Below the pieces are notes generated by a model. It made no database searches. It was given only the letters and a program-made list of their open reading frames with translations, and was not told the origin of the DNA. The position numbers and the translations under genes were made by a program. A DNA stretch of 64,000 bases from CALBPI01 sp039033995 (GTDB lineage: Bacteria; Pseudomonadota; Gammaproteobacteria; Steroidobacterales; Woeseiaceae): assembly GCA_039033995.1 (NCBI GenBank), contig JBCCBP010000002.1:124001-188000 (forward strand). The letters run 5' to 3'. This document shows, in pieces, positions 61,064 to 64,000 of the stretch (positions within the stretch are counted from its first letter, which is position 1; each line of letters opens with the position of its first letter).

Positions 61064-62071
61064 TTAGCAGTCGTAGTACTCGCGATACCAGCGTACAAAG
61101 CGCTCGACACCGACCTCGATCGGAGTGTTGGGCTTGTAGTTGACGTCTGCCACCAGGTCGGCGACGTCGGCATATGTGTCAGGCACGTCACCGGGTTGCA
61201 ATGGCAGCAGGTTCTTGTCCGCTTTCTTACCAACGCACGCTTCGATGACCTCGATATAGCGCATCAACTCGACCGGCTGGTTGTTACCGATGTTGTAAAT
61301 CCGATAAGGCGCCTTGCTAGTACCGGGGTCGGGTGCGGCGGAATCCCAATCAGCATTCGGCTTGGCCACGTTGTCCATCGTGCGCACAACGCCTTGAACG
61401 ATATCTTCGACGTACGTGAAATCACGCCGATGCTTGCCAAAATTGAACACATCGATCGGTTCACCCGCCAATATTGCGCGCGTGAACAGAAACAACGCCA
61501 TATCCGGCCGGCCATATGGCCCATACACCGTGAAGAAACGCAGCCCTGTGGTCGGTAGGTCATACAAATTGGAATAGGTATGCGCCATCAGCTCATTGGC
61601 CTTCTTGGTCGCACCGTAAAGCGCCAGCGGATGGTCAACATTGTGATGGATGGAAAACGGCATCGTGGTGTTCGCGCCGTAGACACTGCTGGACGATGCA
61701 TACACGAGGTGCTCGACGCCGTTGTGTCGGCAGCCCTCGAGAATATTCATCGTGCCGACAATGTTGCTATCGATATAACTGTGTGGGTTTTCGATGGAAT
61801 ACCGCACGCCGGCCTGAGCCGCCAAATGAATCACGCGGTCAAACTTGTGCTCGGCAAACAGTGCTTCGATACCCGCACGATCCTCTAGGCCCATTTTGAC
61901 GAAGGTAAAGTTGGCGTGTGGTTGTAAGCGCGCCAGACGTGCTTCTTTCAGGCTAACGTCGTAATAATCGTTGAGATTATCCAATCCAACGACAGTATCG
62001 CCGCGCTCCAATAGGTGCAGACTGGTAAATGAGCCGATAAACCCGGCAGCACCGGTCACTAGAATTTTCAT
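61064..62071 (-). CDS. UDP-glucuronate 4-epimerase-like NAD-dependent epimerase
   Basis: A 335-residue extended SDR. TGAAGFIGS (6-14) binds NAD, SSSSVYG is the conserved active-site Ser region and YGATKKANE holds the catalytic Tyr and Lys. NDYYDVSLKEARL and RFFTVYGPYGRPDMA are typical of CapI/WbnF-type UDP-glucuronate epimerases, which make UDP-galacturonate. It lies 24 nt after the UDP-sugar dehydrogenase gene, a pair found in capsule and O-antigen loci. A small stem-loop (61046-61061) follows its stop. Confidence 0.9.
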   Translation of the reverse strand: MKILVTGAAGFIGSFTSLHLLERGDTVVGLDNLNDYYDVSLKEARLARLQPHANFTFVKMGLEDRAGIEALFAEHKFDRVIHLAAQAGVRYSIENPHSYIDSNIVGTMNILEGCRHNGVEHLVYASSSSVYGANTTMPFSIHHNVDHPLALYGATKKANELMAHTYSNLYDLPTTGLRFFTVYGPYGRPDMALFLFTRAILAGEPIDVFNFGKHRRDFTYVEDIVQGVVRTMDNVAKPNADWDSAAPDPGTSKAPYRIYNIGNNQPVELMRYIEVIEACVGKKADKNLLPLQPGDVPDTYADVADLVADVNYKPNTPIEVGVERFVRWYREYYDC

Positions 62072-62095
62072 GGTTACTTCAGGTTCCTGGAGACC

Positions 62096-63373
62096 TTAGA
62101 GCCGTTGATCGGACTCATGTTCTTCGAGCAGATACTTGATGTCGTAAACGATTCCGTCCGGCTTGCAGAATGCCCGGATACCGGCCGCCCCCATTGCTGC
62201 ATACTCCTTATGTGCAACGGCAATCACAGCACCGTCGTATGCACCCTGTTTCGGTTCAGCCACCAATTCGACGCCGTACTCATGGTGCGCCTCAGCAGCA
62301 TCGGCCCACGGGTCGTGGACATCAACGGAGACACCATAGCTGCCGAGTTCAGCAATCAGATCGACGACCTTGGTATTGCGAACATCGGGACAGTTTTCCT
62401 TGAAGGTCAGCCCAAGTACCAACACTTTCGCACCATTCGGCTGCAAACCACGACTAATCAGCAGCTTGACGATCTGCGATGCGATGAATTGCGACATGTT
62501 ATCGTTGATGCGTCGGCCCGCGAGGATCATCTCAGGATGGTAACCCAGCGCCACGGCCTTATGCGTCAGATAGTAGGGATCCACACCGATGCAATGACCG
62601 CCTACCATACCAGGACGAAATGGCAGGAAGTTCCATTTGGTCCCCGCCGCTTTCAACACATCTTCAGTATCGATACCGACACGATCGAAGATCATCGCCA
62701 GCTCGTTGATCAACGCAATATTGACGTCGCGCTGCGTGTTTTCGATGACTTTGGCGGCTTCCGCTACCTTGATCGATGTAGCCTTGTGCGTGCCGGCGGT
62801 AATAATGCTGGCATACAGCGCATCCACAAAATCCGCGGCTTCCGGTGTTGACCCAGATGTGACCTTCAGGATGTCAGGCAGCCGATGCTCCTTGTCGCCC
62901 GGGTTGATGCGTTCCGGACTGTAACCCGCGAAAAAGTCTCGATTGAGCGCCATGCCTGCGGTTTCTTCGAGTACCGGCACGCAGAATTCCTCCGTCGCGC
63001 CCGGGTACACGGTCGACTCGTAGATGACAATGTCGCCTTTCTTGAGCACACCGCCCAGCATCTTGCTGGCTGACTTCAACGGCGACAACACCGGCCGATG
63101 ATTAGAGCCGACTGGTGTCGGTACCGTCACCACAAAGACGTTACAGTCCGCAATACCGGACACATCATCGGTATAGCTGAGTTGGCTGGCCTCGCGCAGC
63201 AGCTCCGGCTCGACTTCCAGCGTGGAATCCTTGCCGTTTCTGAGCTCTTCGACGCGCTCCGTCTTGAGGTCAAAGCCCACGGTGGGGTATTTCTTGCCGA
63301 ATTCCACGGCCAAGGGCAATCCGACGTAGCCTAAGCCGACAACGCCGATCTTCACATCCTGCAGTCCAATCAA
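62096..63373 (-). CDS. Nucleotide-sugar dehydrogenase (TviB/WbpO-like)
   Basis: A 425-residue UDP-glucose/GDP-mannose dehydrogenase-family protein. GLGYVGLPLAVEFG (13-26) binds NAD, STVYPGATEEFCVP is a family signature, and Cys261 in GGHCIGVDPYYL is the catalytic thiol. The sequence is nearest to the TviB/WbpO group, which oxidises UDP-GlcNAc or UDP-GalNAc to the uronate, but UDP-glucose is possible. With the adjacent epimerase it supplies uronic acids for a surface polysaccharide. Confidence 0.92.
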   Translation of the reverse strand: MIGLQDVKIGVVGLGYVGLPLAVEFGKKYPTVGFDLKTERVEELRNGKDSTLEVEPELLREASQLSYTDDVSGIADCNVFVVTVPTPVGSNHRPVLSPLKSASKMLGGVLKKGDIVIYESTVYPGATEEFCVPVLEETAGMALNRDFFAGYSPERINPGDKEHRLPDILKVTSGSTPEAADFVDALYASIITAGTHKATSIKVAEAAKVIENTQRDVNIALINELAMIFDRVGIDTEDVLKAAGTKWNFLPFRPGMVGGHCIGVDPYYLTHKAVALGYHPEMILAGRRINDNMSQFIASQIVKLLISRGLQPNGAKVLVLGLTFKENCPDVRNTKVVDLIAELGSYGVSVDVHDPWADAAEAHHEYGVELVAEPKQGAYDGAVIAVAHKEYAAMGAAGIRAFCKPDGIVYDIKYLLEEHESDQRL

Positions 63374-63471
63374 GACCCTTCTCCCATATACAATATCGCG
63401 TTCTTGGTGCGCGATTTTAGTGTGTTCGCGGTGTCAGCACTTTGACGTGCGTCACGCACCGCAGCGTGACA

Positions 63472-64000
63472 TTACAACAGGTACATGACAGCCAAAAGAC
63501 CCGCGATGCTCATCGTAATGGTGTAAGGCAGCGCCATGATCACCATTCGGCCGTATGACAGGCGGATCAGCGGCGCCAGCGCCGATGTGAGCAAAAACAG
63601 GAATGCCGCCTGACCATTCGGCGTCGCGACACTCGGAATGTTGGTACCGGTATTGATCGCGACGATCAGCGTATCGAATTGATCCCGAGTCAGAGTGCCG
63701 GCATTGAGTGCGGCCTCGACCTGCGCTGCATAAACTGTTGCCACGAAAACATTGTCACTGATCATCGACAATAGGCCGTTGGCGACGTAGAACAGTGTCG
63801 CCTGAACACCGCCGGTATAGGACAACAGGATATCAGTGATTGGCTGGAACAAATGTTGTGTCTCGATCACCGCAACGATCGCAAAAAACACAACGAGCAG
63901 TGACGTGAACGGCAGCGCTTCTTCAAACGCTTTACCGAGTTTATGCTCGTCGATGATGCCATTGAATGCCGTGGTCAAAACAATCACGCCGAGACCAATG
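63472..64000 (-). CDS. nhaB: NhaB Na+/H+ antiporter (3' part; start beyond window)
   Basis: The frame is open to the window edge, and 176 codons are visible before the stop at 63472. The segment GLLSMISDNVFVATVYAAQV, then VAINTGTNIPSVATPNGQAAFLFLLTSALAPLIRLSYGRMV, is almost unmistakable for the C-terminal half of NhaB, an inner-membrane sodium-proton exchanger. At least four membrane spans are seen. It fits life in a saline setting. It is monocistronic as far as visible. Confidence 0.95.
   Translation of the reverse strand, partial: IGLGVIVLTTAFNGIIDEHKLGKAFEEALPFTSLLVVFFAIVAVIETQHLFQPITDILLSYTGGVQATLFYVANGLLSMISDNVFVATVYAAQVEAALNAGTLTRDQFDTLIVAINTGTNIPSVATPNGQAAFLFLLTSALAPLIRLSYGRMVIMALPYTITMSIAGLLAVMYLL

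Noticed and set aside
1..64000. CRISPR arrays, tRNA or rRNA genes, insertion sequences and prophage genes
   Set aside because: No repeat-spacer pattern, cloverleaf, transposase or phage structural gene was noticed on reading; a tRNA scan would settle the small ones.

Overview
This 64 kb window looks like the chromosome of a free-living, aerobic, Gram-negative gammaproteobacterium with fairly GC-rich DNA. The evidence is an NhaB Na+/H+ antiporter, lipoproteins with lipoboxes, Tat substrates, a MipA/OmpV outer-membrane protein, a methylcitrate cycle, fused isobutyryl-CoA mutase and many acyl-CoA enzymes. A marine or sediment heterotroph is a reasonable guess; I cannot name the genus. I saw no rRNA or tRNA genes, insertion sequences, CRISPR arrays or prophage. 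The only clearly accessory item is a RES/Xre toxin-antitoxin pair.

Layout. 1-1775: the 5' part of a CurA-like reductase and a TSUP anion exporter. 2103-8116 (+): a compact membrane-lipid cluster with two acyltransferases of the ornithine-lipid type, a DinB-like protein, an 848-residue fusion of alpha/beta hydrolase, DedA/VTT membrane domain and ATP-grasp ligase, a secreted START protein and a 2Fe-2S thioredoxin-like ferredoxin. 8120-18747 (-): an eight-gene operon joining a Tat-exported TldD-type protease and its PmbA/TldE partner to DUF4159, a MoxR AAA+ ATPase, DUF58, BatA-like, DUF4175-like and an unassigned membrane protein. 19131-20327 (+): a divergent PTPS-family protein coupled to a short-chain reductase. 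20339-23085 (-): an ECF sigma factor with two small membrane proteins and a frameshifted DUF4397 lipoprotein gene. 23262-25766 (+): flavin reductase, exported amidase and an unassigned membrane protein.

25.8-30.1 kb is the propionate module: GntR regulator and prpBCD, with a clear promoter, two palindromes and a strong terminator. Next come a secreted zinc metalloprotease, the RES/Xre pair, an acyl-CoA synthetase and an MBL hydrolase. 36.4-38.5 kb is a translation block: ArfB, an MnmC(o)-like FAD enzyme and an MnmM-like methyltransferase. These two together could replace bifunctional MnmC.

38.5-56.9 kb is dominated by acyl-CoA breakdown: acyl-CoA dehydrogenase, crotonases, a FadJ-like multifunctional enzyme, thiolase, TetR, P450, SDR, thioesterase, IcmF with its own TetR, MaoC-type hydratase and an ACAD10-like phosphotransferase. 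IcmF, PrpBCD and beta-oxidation fit growth on branched or odd-chain acyl compounds, perhaps terpenoid or sterol side chains (inference). 57.0-64.0 kb holds an S9 peptidase, pgi, two nucleotide-sugar genes for uronic-acid polysaccharide precursors, and the 3' part of nhaB.

The strongest candidates for something undescribed are the hydrolase-DedA-ATP-grasp fusion inside the lipid cluster, the TldD/MoxR operon, and the split MnmC replacement.
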